NCBI RefSeq assembly: GCF_014196455.1
Contig: NZ_JACIDS010000005.1
Location: 372,001-436,000 of the forward strand
Origin: Kaistia hirudinis
GTDB taxonomy: Bacteria > Pseudomonadota > Alphaproteobacteria > Rhizobiales > Kaistiaceae
Reading direction: 5' to 3'
DNA: 64,000 bases
A program made the translations under genes and the position numbers. Below the pieces are notes generated by a model, which saw only the letters and a list, made by a program, of their open reading frames with translations, was not told the origin of the DNA and did not search any database. How positions within the stretch are numbered: the first letter of the stretch is position 1; every line of letters begins with the position of its first letter. Positions 1 through 9,921 of this stretch are shown piece after piece.

Positions 1-909
<909 letters not shown>

Positions 910-1033
910 GGCCAATGCCCCCGACATGCGCGCAGGCATCGGAACAGCGTCTTCGGATCAATGTCGTCGCGAGCCTCAATCTGAGAACACGCTGCATGGG
1001 CACGAGGATCTTATCCGTGTCGCTTCGATGCTT

Positions 1034-1798
1034 TCACCGGCTCGTATAGCCGCCGTCGATGACCAACACCTCCCCGGTGACGTAACGGGACGCTTCCGAG
1101 CAGAGATAGACGGCGGCGGCGCCGATGTCCCTTGGCGTGCCGATCATCGGCAGCGGCGTCATCGCCCTCCAGACGGGCGACCATTCCGGGTTGGCGAGAC
1201 CACCGGCTGTCATATCGGTTTCGATGTAGCCGGGCGCGATCGCGTTGGCTCGAATGCCTTCGCCGGCATATTCGCTGGCAATGCTCTTCGTCAGCATATG
1301 CACCGCCGCCTTCGACGCGTTGTACGCCGCCTGCGACTGCGGAATGTTGGAGATGTAGCCCGAGATGGAGCCGATATTCAGGATGACGCCACTCTTTTGC
1401 CGGCGCATCGTCCCGAGGGCCGCCTGGCAGGCTCTGAACACGGCATCGACATTGATGTCCATCAGCCGCCGATAGTCGGCTTCGGCAAAGCTGTGCGTGT
1501 CGCCGTGATAGGCAATCCCGGCATTGTTGACGAGGATGTCCAGCCGGCCATGCAGGGCCGTCGCATCGGCAACAAGCTTGGCCGGCGCCGCCGGGTCCTC
1601 CATGTCGGCCTGAATATACGACACCTTGTGTCCGGCCGCTTCGAGCGATGCCATCACGTCCGGCTTGGGCAGCCGCGACGAGAGGATGACATGGGCCCCC
1701 ACGTCGGCGAGCGCCTCCGCTATGCCAAGCCCGATGCCACGGGTGGCGCCAGTGACCAGGGCAACCTTGCCGGAGAGGGAAAACAGATCGAGGATCAT
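1034..1798 (-). CDS. SDR family NAD(P)-dependent oxidoreductase
   Basis: Classical short-chain dehydrogenase of 254 residues, cytosolic, of the 3-oxoacyl-ACP reductase / gluconate 5-dehydrogenase-like type. The cofactor loop TGATRGIG is at residues 17-24, NNAG at 91-94, and the catalytic Ser144, Tyr159 and Lys163 (YNASK) are all present, so the enzyme should be active; substrate unknown. The start at 1798 has GAGG 8-12 bases upstream. It lies 11 bp after the GMC oxidoreductase on the same strand, so the two are probably one operon acting on the same alcohol or polyol substrate (inference). A longer open frame upstream overlaps the GMC gene and is not a better start. Confidence 0.9.
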   Translation of the reverse strand: MILDLFSLSGKVALVTGATRGIGLGIAEALADVGAHVILSSRLPKPDVMASLEAAGHKVSYIQADMEDPAAPAKLVADATALHGRLDILVNNAGIAYHGDTHSFAEADYRRLMDINVDAVFRACQAALGTMRRQKSGVILNIGSISGYISNIPQSQAAYNASKAAVHMLTKSIASEYAGEGIRANAIAPGYIETDMTAGGLANPEWSPVWRAMTPLPMIGTPRDIGAAAVYLCSEASRYVTGEVLVIDGGYTSR

Positions 1799-1809
1799 GG
1801 TCCCATTCC

Positions 1810-3453
1810 TCAGTTTGTCGTCGTGGGTTGATCGAGCCCGAGTATGAAATCGACGCAGCGATCGCCCAGCATCATGGCCGGGGCGGTCGTATTGCCGGCA
1901 TTGATATTGGGCACGGCCGAAAGATCCGCGACCCGCAGATTGTCGACACCGCGAACCCGAAGCCGGGCGTCCAGCACTGCCATCGGATCGCCATCCGCCC
2001 CCATGCGCGCCGTGCTGGCCGGATGGTAGTTGGTCTTGACGAACCGGCGGCAATGCTCCGCCATGACGTCGTCGCTCAGATCCGGACCGGCCGGCGCTAT
2101 GACCTTTTCAACGCGTTTGCCCAGCGGCCCCGAAAGCAGGACATCGCGGAAGAAGCGCTGCCCCGCGACCATCGTCGCCATATCGTCCGGGTGCTGGAGC
2201 AGGTGCGGAGACACCAGTGGTGGCGCGGCCGGATCGGCCGAACGAAGCTGGACATATCCGCGCGACTTCGGCTTGGCGACGACCGTCGTGATGGTGACGC
2301 CATAGGTATCGTCGAACACTTTCAGGAGATCGCGATCGAGATAGACGATCGGGACGCAGAAGGCCTGGATGGTCGGCGGCGCATCGCGGTCGATCGGGTT
2401 GATGAAGGCGCCCGCCTCGAAGCCCGTCGAAAGGATCCGGCCATTGCGGAACAGCTTGAAGTTCAAGCCGTTCATCAGCATCCGCCAGCCGACGCCCTGC
2501 CGGTAATACCCGTAGGGGCCATTGGCGATCGAGATGACCGGAACTTCCGGATGATCGATCAGGTTCTGTCCGACACCCGGCAGGTCGACGAGGGTCTGGA
2601 TCCCGTGCGCCTTCAGATGAGCCGAAGGCCCGATGCCGGACAGCATCAACACTTTGGGGGTAACGAGGGAGCCGGCGGTGAGGACGATATCGCCCTTCGA
2701 GAAGACCGTATGCTCCTGCCGCTTCGCGTCGGTATAGGTGACGCTGACGGCACGGCCGTTCTCGAAATTGATGCGCGACACCGCGGCGCGCAGGCGCACC
2801 GTCAGCCGCGTGTCGTTCTTGAGCGGTTCGATATAGGCGTAGGCCGCGCTCGACCGTTTCCCGGCCCGATTCATGAACTGGTAGAAGCCGACCCCGCGCT
2901 GCGTCGGTCCGTTGAAATCCGGATTGTACGGTTCGCCCTTTTCCTGGACGCTCTGGACGAACCATCGCGAGACGTCGTCGACATATCCGGGATCGGAAAC
3001 CAGCAAGGGCCCGTCACTGCCGTGCAGCTCATTGCTCAGCCGGTTATTGCCTTCAATGCGGCGAAAGTGCTTGAGGACGGTCGACCACCCCCAGGATGCA
3101 CCTTCATTGTTCCCGCGAAGGATCTCTTCCCATTCATCATAATCCGAGGGGCGGCCGCGCATATAGACCTGCGCATTCACCGACGTGCCGCCGCCGAGGA
3201 CGTTGCCCTGCGGAATGTCATGGACCCGGTCATGCAGGTGCGGCTGCGGCACCGTGTGATGATAGGTCATGTATTTCGAGCCGTTGATCATCTTGAAGAT
3301 GCCGGGCGGCATGTCGAGCAAGGGATGGTGGTGCGAATATCCTGCCTCGAGCAACAGGACCCGGCGATTGCCGTCTGTCACAAGGCGGGCAGCGGCGACG
3401 CACCCGGACGCCCCGCCGCCGATAACGATATGATCGAATGTCTCAGACACCAC
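1810..3453 (-). CDS. GMC family FAD-dependent oxidoreductase (choline/alcohol dehydrogenase-like)
   Basis: Glucose-methanol-choline family flavoprotein of 547 residues, the normal family length. The N-terminal dinucleotide loop IGGGASG is at residues 11-17. GMC signature regions GGTSVNAQVYMRG (about 90-102) and GSLVTPKVLMLSGIG follow, and the C-terminal part has the catalytic-His region NYHPASTARMG and the FAD contact NAGNTTAPAMMLG. Related enzymes oxidise alcohols such as choline, polyethylene glycol or long-chain alkanols; the substrate cannot be read from sequence. Translation starts at GTG with a strong GAGGGAG 5 bases upstream; the next codon is also GTG. The SDR gene follows 11 bp later and could oxidise or reduce the product. 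Confidence 0.9.
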   Translation of the reverse strand: MVSETFDHIVIGGGASGCVAAARLVTDGNRRVLLLEAGYSHHHPLLDMPPGIFKMINGSKYMTYHHTVPQPHLHDRVHDIPQGNVLGGGTSVNAQVYMRGRPSDYDEWEEILRGNNEGASWGWSTVLKHFRRIEGNNRLSNELHGSDGPLLVSDPGYVDDVSRWFVQSVQEKGEPYNPDFNGPTQRGVGFYQFMNRAGKRSSAAYAYIEPLKNDTRLTVRLRAAVSRINFENGRAVSVTYTDAKRQEHTVFSKGDIVLTAGSLVTPKVLMLSGIGPSAHLKAHGIQTLVDLPGVGQNLIDHPEVPVISIANGPYGYYRQGVGWRMLMNGLNFKLFRNGRILSTGFEAGAFINPIDRDAPPTIQAFCVPIVYLDRDLLKVFDDTYGVTITTVVAKPKSRGYVQLRSADPAAPPLVSPHLLQHPDDMATMVAGQRFFRDVLLSGPLGKRVEKVIAPAGPDLSDDVMAEHCRRFVKTNYHPASTARMGADGDPMAVLDARLRVRGVDNLRVADLSAVPNINAGNTTAPAMMLGDRCVDFILGLDQPTTTN

Positions 3454-3695
3454 GCGCTCCCTCGGGATAGTCTTCTCTTTATCTTTGGAAGGGCTCGCGG
3501 ATACGCGCTGGCCCCTCGAAGCGCTGTTCTACGGCCGTCCCCCGTCCCCGCCCGTGTCGCGCTATCCGATATTTGGTCTGCCGGCGCGACACGCCTGTCA
3601 ATACGCCGGATGAGCATACGCGCGCGGCGCACCATGGCGCCTGCTGACCGCGCCGTCTTCGGGGTCTCAACAGAGACAATTTTGGCTGGAGAGGT

Positions 3696-3771
3696 TGGTG
3701 GGCCCACCAGGACTCGAACCTGGAACCAGACCGTTATGAGCGGTCGGCTCTAACCATTGAGCTATAGGCCC
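3696..3771 (-). tRNA. tRNA with CAU anticodon, probably tRNA-Ile2 (lysidine type), less likely elongator tRNA-Met
   Basis: A complete cloverleaf reads on the minus strand. The acceptor stem GGGCCTA pairs with TGGGCCC (one G-T pair), the anticodon stem is GACCG/CGGTC with loop CTCATAA giving CAT, and the T arm is CCAGG-TTCGAGT-CCTGG. The discriminator is A and the 3' CCA is encoded (3696-3698). It lacks the initiator hallmark of an unpaired position 1. I favour Ile2 from its resemblance to alphaproteobacterial tRNA-Ile(CAU), but the two CAU elongators cannot be separated with certainty by eye. Confidence 0.9.
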
Positions 3772-3818
3772 TGCGCGACGATGCCTAGCGTCTTTGCCAG
3801 GGCTTGTCGACCCGCTGT

Positions 3819-5081
3819 TCAGCCGTCGTCATCGGGGAGATCGCGCTGGGTAATCAGGCGTGCGCCGCGCCGGCCGCTGGTGTGAATCCAGAGCCAGTTG
3901 AGCGCCACGGCGAGGCGGTTGCGGACGCCGATCAGGAAGAAGATGTGGGCGATGCCCCAGAGCCACCAGGCGAGCGCACCCTTCAGGCGGATCCAGCCGA
4001 AATCGACCACGGCGGCGCTGCGCCCGATCGTGGCGAGGCTGCCCTGATCGCGATAGTGGAAGCGGTGGATCGCCATGTCGCCCGTGAGCCGCGCCCGGAT
4101 CGTCGCGGCGACATGGGCGCCCTGCTGCTTGGCTGCTGGCGCGACGCCGGGGACCGGCTTGCCGTCGGAGACCAGCATCGCGGTGTCGCCGATCACGAAG
4201 ATCTCCGGATGGTCGGGCACCGTCAGATCCGCCTCGACCATGACGCGCCCGGCGCGATCCTTGGCCGCGCCGAGCCAGTCGGCCGCCGGTGAGGCCTGTA
4301 CGCCGGCCGCCCAGATGACGGTCGCGGCGTCGATCCGTTCCGCGGCGAGCATGACGCCCTCCGCATCGACGCGCGTAACCGCGGTGCCGGTCCGCACCTC
4401 GACCCCGAGGCGTTCCAGCGCCTTGCGCGCATAGGCCGAAAGATCCTCGCGAAAGGCGGCGAGGACGCGCGGCCCCGCCTCGACCAGCACGACACGGGAA
4501 TCCCGCGGATCGAAGGCGCGGAAATCGCCGGGCAGCGTGTGGCGCGCGAGCTCCGCGATCGTACCGGCGAGCTCGACGCCGGTCGGGCCGCCGCCGACGA
4601 TGACGAAGGTCAGCAGCGCGGCGCGCTTCTCGGCCGAGGTTTCGCGCTCCGCCCGCTCGAACGCCATCAGGATGCGGCGGCGGATGGTGGTCGCATCCTC
4701 GAGCATCTTGAGCCCGGGCGCATGCCGCTCCCAATCGTCATGCCCGAAATAGGCGTGACGCGCGCCGGTGGCGACGATCAGCACGTCATAGGGGATCGCG
4801 GCGCCGTCTTCGAGCTTCACCTGCCGCGCTTCCGCATCGATGCCGACCACGGTGCCGAGCAGCGTGGTCACATTGCGGGCGTCGCGCAGGAGGCTGCGAA
4901 TCGGCCAGGCGATCTCGGACGTGGCGAGCAGCGCCGTCGCAACCTGATAGAGCAGCGGCTGGAACAGATGATGGTTTCGCTGGTCGATGAGGGTGACCGA
5001 AACCGGCGCGCCGGCAAGCCCCCTCGCGGCGGCGAGACCGCCGAAACCGCCCCCCAGAATGACGACGCGCTCGATGCTCAT
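3819..5081 (-). CDS. ndh: Type II NADH:quinone dehydrogenase (NDH-2)
   Basis: Non-proton-pumping NADH dehydrogenase of 420 residues that passes electrons from NADH via FAD to quinone at the inner face of the membrane. The first Rossmann loop GGGFGG is at residues 10-15, the second (VIVGGGPTGVELAG) near 160, followed by IWAAGVQASP and FVIGDTAM, the typical C-terminal FAD contacts. A hydrophobic, Trp-rich stretch about 40-50 residues before the C-terminus probably anchors it to the membrane. The start at 5081 is chosen because the family begins right before the first Rossmann strand; an upstream in-frame start (5180) adds 33 unlikely residues. Its promoter faces that of the divergent SIMPL gene. 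Confidence 0.9.
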   Translation of the reverse strand: MSIERVVILGGGFGGLAAARGLAGAPVSVTLIDQRNHHLFQPLLYQVATALLATSEIAWPIRSLLRDARNVTTLLGTVVGIDAEARQVKLEDGAAIPYDVLIVATGARHAYFGHDDWERHAPGLKMLEDATTIRRRILMAFERAERETSAEKRAALLTFVIVGGGPTGVELAGTIAELARHTLPGDFRAFDPRDSRVVLVEAGPRVLAAFREDLSAYARKALERLGVEVRTGTAVTRVDAEGVMLAAERIDAATVIWAAGVQASPAADWLGAAKDRAGRVMVEADLTVPDHPEIFVIGDTAMLVSDGKPVPGVAPAAKQQGAHVAATIRARLTGDMAIHRFHYRDQGSLATIGRSAAVVDFGWIRLKGALAWWLWGIAHIFFLIGVRNRLAVALNWLWIHTSGRRGARLITQRDLPDDDG

Positions 5082-5209
5082 GCCCCCGCCCAGCGTTGGA
5101 TTGATCACGAGATATGGCATCCGCCCGTGCCGGTGCCATCGTAATGCCTGCTTATCCAGCAATAGCCTCCAAACTGCCACTTGTAGACAGCCAAAGGAGT
5201 AATGCTGCC

Positions 5210-5944
5210 ATGACGCCGATCTCGAAGGCCCGCATCACCTGCCGGACCCTGCTGCTGGCCGGCGCATTCGCCGCGGCCTTCGCCGCCCCGGCATTCGCCC
5301 AGTCGGCGCCCGTCGTGCCGACGCTGACCTCTTTCGGCAATGGCACCGCCAGCGCCGCCCCGGACATCGCGGTCGTGACGCTCGGCGTCGTCTCCGAGGC
5401 ACCGAATGCCAAGGACGCCCTCGCCGCCAATGCGACCGACATGACCGCCGTGGTCAAGACGATCGCCGAGGCCGGCATCGACAAGAAGGACGTCGCCACC
5501 ACCGGTCTCTTCGTCGAGCCGATCTATTCCGATGCGAGCAAATCGCCCGACGGCCAGTCGGCGATCACGGGCTATCGCGTGTCGAACCAGCTCACCGTGC
5601 GGATCCGGAACCTCGAATCGTCCGGCCCGCTGCTCGACAAGGTGATCGCCGCCGGCGCCAATCGCGTCAGCGGCATCGCGTTCGAGATCGGCAAGTCCGA
5701 CGAGCTGCGCGACGAAGCCATCAAGGATGCGATCGCGGATGCGCGCTCCAAGGCGGAGCTGATGGCCAAGGCCGCCGGCGTCAAACTCGGCCGGATCCAG
5801 TCGCTCAACGCCAATGAGAATGGCGTCCAGCCCGTGTTCCGCGCCGCGATGATGGCGAAGGATTCGGCGCCGACCCCGGTCATGGGCGGCACGCAGGAGA
5901 TCGGCGCGACGGCGACGATCGTCTTCGAGATCAAGCCGGACTGA
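5210..5944 (+). CDS. SIMPL domain-containing (DUF541) secreted protein
   Basis: 244-residue protein of the SIMPL/DUF541 family (YggE/BP26-like), of uncertain function; relatives are periplasmic, oligomeric and linked to oxidative stress. The N-terminus is a clear signal peptide (TLLLAGAFAAAFAAPAFAQ), with cleavage expected after the AFAQ/S region near residue 31. The mature part starts with the usual VPTLTSFGNGTASAAPDIAVV segment that begins the domain. AAAGGAG lies 10 bases before the ATG and supports this start over upstream in-frame codons. It is convergent with the lipid kinase gene, with one base between stops, and divergent from ndh. Confidence 0.88.
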   Translation: MTPISKARITCRTLLLAGAFAAAFAAPAFAQSAPVVPTLTSFGNGTASAAPDIAVVTLGVVSEAPNAKDALAANATDMTAVVKTIAEAGIDKKDVATTGLFVEPIYSDASKSPDGQSAITGYRVSNQLTVRIRNLESSGPLLDKVIAAGANRVSGIAFEIGKSDELRDEAIKDAIADARSKAELMAKAAGVKLGRIQSLNANENGVQPVFRAAMMAKDSAPTPVMGGTQEIGATATIVFEIKPD

Positions 5945-5945
5945 T

Positions 5946-6872
5946 TCAGTCCGCGACGGCGGCCGGCGGCACCAGGATCTGGAGCGCGCCGGCCATCGTC
6001 TCGAAGACCAGCGGCGTCTGCAGCCGCGCGAGTTCGCCGTCGATCGAAACCCAGAGCCGGGGACGATGGCTCCGCACGGTCAGGTGCGGCGTATCGATCG
6101 AGTTGATCGCCGGATTCTCGCGCCATTGGCCGGCCAGAATATCGAACGCCGCCTCAAGGCGCGGACCAATGCCCGCCCCTTCCGCGAAATGCACGTCGAG
6201 AACGCCTTCGTCGAGGCGCGCCCGCTCGAAGCCGTTCGCCGAGAGGCGGTTGTTCGAGACGAGCAGCGCATAGGCGGAGACGTCCTTGTTGCCCTTGGCC
6301 GTCTCGATCGCGAGCTGCAGCACGCCGGCCCGCGTGAAGGCACGCCAGGTCGCCCGCGTCGCCGCGATATAGCGCGAGAAGGGCAGGCTCGAATCATCGC
6401 GCACCGCGGCGCGCGCCCGCGCCACTTCCGCGAAATAGCCGAGCCCCGCGAGCGTGTGGAAGATGCGGCCGTTGACGCGTCCGAGATCGATCCGCTGCGG
6501 CTTCGCTTCCGCGAGCGCGGCCAGCGCCGGCTCGAGATCCTGCGGCATGCCGAGGCTGCGGGCGAGGAGGTTCATCGTGCCGAGCGGCAGCACGCCGAGC
6601 ACCGTGTCGCCGCCCGCGAGCTTGCGCGCGGCATAATTCACCGAGCCGTCGCCGCCGCCCACGATGATCGTGCCGCATCCGCGGGCCACGGCGCGATCGA
6701 TCGCCGCGATGAAGCGGTCGCCTTCGGCAAGCTCGATCGTGATCGGTTCGCTATGCCCCGCGAAGGCGTCGCGCACGACGCCCTCGACATCATCGGGCCG
6801 GCGGTCGCGGATGGTTCCGGCCCCGGCATTCAGGATGACGACGGTTTCGTTCGAAGTCGCCGCACCCGTCAC
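5946..6872 (-). CDS. Diacylglycerol/lipid kinase family protein (YegS-like)
   Basis: 308-residue soluble or membrane-associated kinase of the DAGK catalytic family. The nucleotide-binding motif GGGDGSVN is at residues 72-79 and the PLGTMN motif at 96-101, both characteristic of the YegS/BmrU/sphingosine kinase group, which phosphorylates lipid hydroxyls using ATP. The C-terminal beta-sandwich with RPRLWVSIDGEL fits the family. Substrate unknown. It starts 15 bp after the carA stop on the same strand, so it is probably co-transcribed with carA, although the functions have no obvious link. Confidence 0.88.
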   Translation of the reverse strand: MTGAATSNETVVILNAGAGTIRDRRPDDVEGVVRDAFAGHSEPITIELAEGDRFIAAIDRAVARGCGTIIVGGGDGSVNYAARKLAGGDTVLGVLPLGTMNLLARSLGMPQDLEPALAALAEAKPQRIDLGRVNGRIFHTLAGLGYFAEVARARAAVRDDSSLPFSRYIAATRATWRAFTRAGVLQLAIETAKGNKDVSAYALLVSNNRLSANGFERARLDEGVLDVHFAEGAGIGPRLEAAFDILAGQWRENPAINSIDTPHLTVRSHRPRLWVSIDGELARLQTPLVFETMAGALQILVPPAAVAD

Positions 6873-6887
6873 GGGCTTCTCCTCGGT

Positions 6888-8165
6888 TCAGCCCTGCTCC
6901 GGAAGGGGCGCCTCGCCCTTGCGCGCGCGCATCAGATTGACGAAGCGCGTGAAGAGATAATGGCTGTCCTGCGGACCGGGCGACGCTTCGGGATGATACT
7001 GCACCGAGAAGATCGGCTTGTCCTTGACGCGGAGCCCGCAATTCGAGCCGTCGAACAGCGAGACATGGGTCTCCTCGACGCTCGCCGGCAGGGAGGCCGA
7101 ATCGACCGCGAAGCCGTGATTCATCGAGGTGATCTCGACCTTGCCCGTGGTCATGTCCTTGACCGGGTGGTTCGCGCCGTGATGGCCCTGATGCATCTTC
7201 TTGGTATCGCCGCCGAGCGCGATGCCGAGCATCTGATGGCCGAGGCAGATGCCGAATAGCGGCACATCGGCCGCGATCACGTCCTTGATCGCCGGCACGG
7301 CATATTCGCCGGTCGCCGCCGGATCGCCGGGGCCGTTGGAGAGAAAGACGCCATCCGGCTTGTGCGCGAGGATGTCTTCGCCCGTCGCCGTCGCCGGCAG
7401 CACGGTGACCTCGCAGCCCGCCTCGGTCAGCAGGCGCAGGATGTTGCGCTTGATGCCGTAATCGACCGCGACGACCTTGAACGTGGACGCGTCCTGCCGG
7501 CCGAAGCCCTCTTTCCAGACCCACGGCGTCTCGTCCCAGCGGAACGACTGGCCCGTGGTGACGTCCTTGGCGAGATCCATGCCGACGAGACCCGGCCAGG
7601 CCGACGCCTCGGCGCCGAGCGCCGCGCGATCGAACACGCCGTCCGGCGCATGCGCGATCACGGCATTGGGCATGCCCTTCTCGCGGATCAGCGCGGTCAG
7701 CGCGCGCGTATCGACGCCGGTGATGCCGATGATGCCGCGCGCCTTGAGCCAGAGGTCGAAACCGCGGAGCGCGCGATAGTTCGACGGGCTGGTGATGTCC
7801 GTCTTCAGGACGCAGCCGCGCACGCCCGAGGCCGAGGCCATGTTGACGGTCTCGATGTCCTCGTCATTCGTGCCGACATTGCCGATATGCGGGAAGGTGA
7901 AGGTGATGATCTGCCCGGCATAGGACGGGTCGGTCAGGATTTCCTGATAGCCCGTCATCGCCGTGTTGAAGCAGACCTCGCCGACGGCATGGCCGATCGC
8001 ACCGATCCCTCGCCCCTCGATGGTCGTTCCGTCGGCGAGGATCAGAAGCGCGGTCGCCTTGGGCTCGGCCCACGCATCCTCACCCCAGGCATCATCGGCG
8101 GTCGTCACATCGGTCATCGGCTGTCCATTGCGTTCGGCGGGCTGGCCCTCGATATAGGGAGCCAT
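6888..8165 (-). CDS. carA: Carbamoyl-phosphate synthase small (glutaminase) subunit
   Basis: Glutamine amidotransferase subunit that supplies ammonia to CarB for carbamoyl phosphate, the precursor of pyrimidines and arginine. The C-terminal class I GATase domain shows the nucleophile in GICLGHQMLG and the His/Glu pair in YHPEASPGPQD; the N-terminal CPSase domain includes FNTAMTGYQEI. Length is 425 from the first ATG; starting at 8117 (MTDVTTADD) gives 409, closer to the usual 380-400, and neither start has a strong ribosome site. carB is not adjacent but lies 12 kb away on the other strand. It is divergent from yqeY. Confidence 0.95.
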   Translation of the reverse strand: MAPYIEGQPAERNGQPMTDVTTADDAWGEDAWAEPKATALLILADGTTIEGRGIGAIGHAVGEVCFNTAMTGYQEILTDPSYAGQIITFTFPHIGNVGTNDEDIETVNMASASGVRGCVLKTDITSPSNYRALRGFDLWLKARGIIGITGVDTRALTALIREKGMPNAVIAHAPDGVFDRAALGAEASAWPGLVGMDLAKDVTTGQSFRWDETPWVWKEGFGRQDASTFKVVAVDYGIKRNILRLLTEAGCEVTVLPATATGEDILAHKPDGVFLSNGPGDPAATGEYAVPAIKDVIAADVPLFGICLGHQMLGIALGGDTKKMHQGHHGANHPVKDMTTGKVEITSMNHGFAVDSASLPASVEETHVSLFDGSNCGLRVKDKPIFSVQYHPEASPGPQDSHYLFTRFVNLMRARKGEAPLPEQG

Positions 8166-8319
8166 CTGCGCACGACAAAACGCGGCCGGACCACAAAGGT
8201 TCGCCGCATGTCGCGCCGGCGCGGAAACTAGGAGAAGCGCCTTTTGCCGTCAAGCGGCGCGTCGAAAGGCAAAGTCTTTCGGTTTCAAAGCCTTAGCCGA
8301 ATCCCGGCTGCGATTGTGG

Positions 8320-8348
8320 TTGAAGGCGCCCGGCTGCGCCCCTATGGT
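8320..8348 (+). promoter_or_regulatory. Predicted sigma-70 promoter of yqeY-rsm22
   Basis: TTGAAG (8320-8325) and TATGGT (8343-8348) are separated by exactly 17 bases, about 40 bp before the yqeY start, in the carA/yqeY divergent intergenic region. Predicted transcription start is near 8355. This is a pattern match only. Confidence 0.5.
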
Positions 8349-8388
8349 GCGCCGGATTTTCCGCCAAAAGAGAGCTCAGGAGAGAGCC

Positions 8389-8841
8389 ATGCGTGAGGCC
8401 ATCACAGCCGATCTGAAGACGGCGACGCTCGCCCGGGACAAGCAGCGCACGGGCGCGCTCCGCCTGATCAGCGCCGCGATCAAGGACCGCGACATCGTCG
8501 CCCGCGGCGCCGGCCAGCCCCAGGCGAGCGATACGGAGCTCGTCGACCTGCTCGCCAAGATGGTCAAGCAGCGGCTCGAATCGGCGCGCATCTATGAAGA
8601 GAACGGCCGCGCCGAACTCGCCGAGCAGGAGCGCGCCGAGATCGCCGTGATCGAGCACTATCTGCCGAAGCAGCTGTCCGAGGACGAGGCCAAGGCCGCC
8701 ATCGCCAAGGTGATCGCCGATACGGGCGCCGCGGGCGTCAAGGACATGGGCAAGGTCATGGCCGAGCTCAAGACGCGCCATGTCGGCCAGATGGACTTCT
8801 CCAAGGCGAGCGCGGCGGTCAAGGCGGCGCTCACCGCTTGA
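8389..8841 (+). CDS. yqeY: GatB/YqeY domain-containing protein
   Basis: 150-residue, helix-rich protein made of the YqeY domain that is also found at the C-terminus of the GatB/Asp-tRNA amidotransferase subunit. A role in tRNA-dependent amidation is suspected from that homology but not established. The start MREAITADLKTA is typical, and AGGAGAG lies just upstream. The conserved ESARIYEENGR, EIAVIEHYLPKQLSEDE and C-terminal G-K-VM segments are present. In many alphaproteobacteria this gene sits between carA and dnaG, as here. Its TGA overlaps the TTG start of the next gene, indicating translational coupling. Confidence 0.93.
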   Translation: MREAITADLKTATLARDKQRTGALRLISAAIKDRDIVARGAGQPQASDTELVDLLAKMVKQRLESARIYEENGRAELAEQERAEIAVIEHYLPKQLSEDEAKAAIAKVIADTGAAGVKDMGKVMAELKTRHVGQMDFSKASAAVKAALTA

Positions 8842-9827
8842 GCGCCGTGGAGCTGCCGCCCGCGCTCCGCGCCGCGGTCGAGGGGCTGCTGGACGGCGTC
8901 TCGACCGACCGGCTCGCGCGGGCCGCTTCCGTGCTGTCCGAACGCTACCGTGCGGAGCTGCGGGACGGCAGGCTGCATGTTTCCGACGACGAGGCGGCGG
9001 CGGCTTATCTCGCCGCCCGCCTGCCGGCAACCTTCGCGGCGAGCCGAAGCGCGCTGGCCGCCGCCGAAGCGGCTCTGCCGCATTTCGCGCCGCTGAGCCA
9101 GCTCGATTTCGGCTCCGGCCCCGGCACCGCCCTCTTCGCCGCCTCCGACACCTGGACAACGCTGCGATCGGCTCATCTCGTGGAAGCGAGCGCGGCGATG
9201 CGCGCCGCCTGCGCAAGGCTGGCCGCAGCCGCGGGCGCGCCGGCGCATGAATGGTCGGCGACGGATCTCGGCGTCACCCTGCCGGCGTTCACGCCGCATG
9301 ATCTCGTCACCATCGCCTATGTGCTGGACGAACTCGACGAGGCCGCGCGGCAGCGCCTGATCGCGGCGGCCTGGCGCGCGACGAGCGGCGCCCTCGTCAT
9401 CGTCGAGCCGGGAACGCCGGCCGGCTGGCGGCGCATCCTCGCGGCGCGCGACGGGCTGATCGCGGAGGGCGCGCGGATCGCGGCGCCCTGCCCGCATGCC
9501 GCGCCCTGTCCCGTCGCCGCGCCCGACTGGTGCCATTTCGCCGTCCGCCTGCCGCGAAGCCGGCTGCACCGGCGCACCAAGCAGGCCGATTCGCCCTTCG
9601 AGGACGAGAAATTTGCCTATCTCGTCGCTTCCCGCACCGAGGCGGAGCCGATCGCGGCGCGCGTCCTCACCCCGCCCCGCGCCGCCTCAGGCCGGGTCGG
9701 ACTGAAGCTCTGCCGCGCCTCGGGCGATCTTGAAGAGGTGCTGGTGACGCGACGCGAGGGCGAAGCCTTCCGTATCGCCCGCCGGCTCGAATGGGGCGAT
9801 GCCGTCCCCTCCGCCATCGGGCGCTGA
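8838..9827 (+). CDS. Rsm22-like small ribosomal subunit methyltransferase-family protein
   Basis: 329-residue bacterial homologue of mitochondrial Rsm22/METTL17, a factor associated with small-subunit assembly. A class I SAM-methyltransferase fold is suggested by the glycine-rich loop LDFGSGPGTA (about residue 90), VEAS after it and the AYVLDEL motif. Downstream is the cysteine/histidine cluster CPHAAPCPVAAPDWCHF, which in METTL17 binds an iron-sulfur cluster (family knowledge). The predicted start is TTG, overlapping the yqeY stop as TTGA; GTG at 8847 is a possible alternative. Placement between yqeY and dnaG fits a ribosome/translation role. Confidence 0.82.
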   Translation: MSAVELPPALRAAVEGLLDGVSTDRLARAASVLSERYRAELRDGRLHVSDDEAAAAYLAARLPATFAASRSALAAAEAALPHFAPLSQLDFGSGPGTALFAASDTWTTLRSAHLVEASAAMRAACARLAAAAGAPAHEWSATDLGVTLPAFTPHDLVTIAYVLDELDEAARQRLIAAAWRATSGALVIVEPGTPAGWRRILAARDGLIAEGARIAAPCPHAAPCPVAAPDWCHFAVRLPRSRLHRRTKQADSPFEDEKFAYLVASRTEAEPIAARVLTPPRAASGRVGLKLCRASGDLEEVLVTRREGEAFRIARRLEWGDAVPSAIGR

Positions 9828-9853
9828 AAGCGCGGGGCGATTTCGGTTATAAT
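9824..9853 (+). promoter_or_regulatory. Predicted promoter of dnaG (-rpoD)
   Basis: A perfect TATAAT (9848-9853) lies 70 bp before the dnaG start. CTGAAA (9824-9829) lies 18 bases upstream and overlaps the stop codon of the preceding gene. Predicted start of transcription is near 9860. Confidence 0.5.
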
Positions 9854-9921
9854 CCCGCCCTTCCGCTTTGCCGCAGGCGGCCCACACCCTACATACTGGT
9901 TGTTTCACACCTCGGATCACC

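Noticed and set aside
3660-3695. GTCTC-AACA-GAGAC hairpin beside the tRNA as its terminator
   Set aside because: On the tRNA strand the T-rich stretch precedes the hairpin instead of following it, so it does not fit an intrinsic terminator.
9317-9580. Antisense ORF over the Rsm22-like gene
   Set aside because: Arg-rich shadow of the sense strand without start signals.
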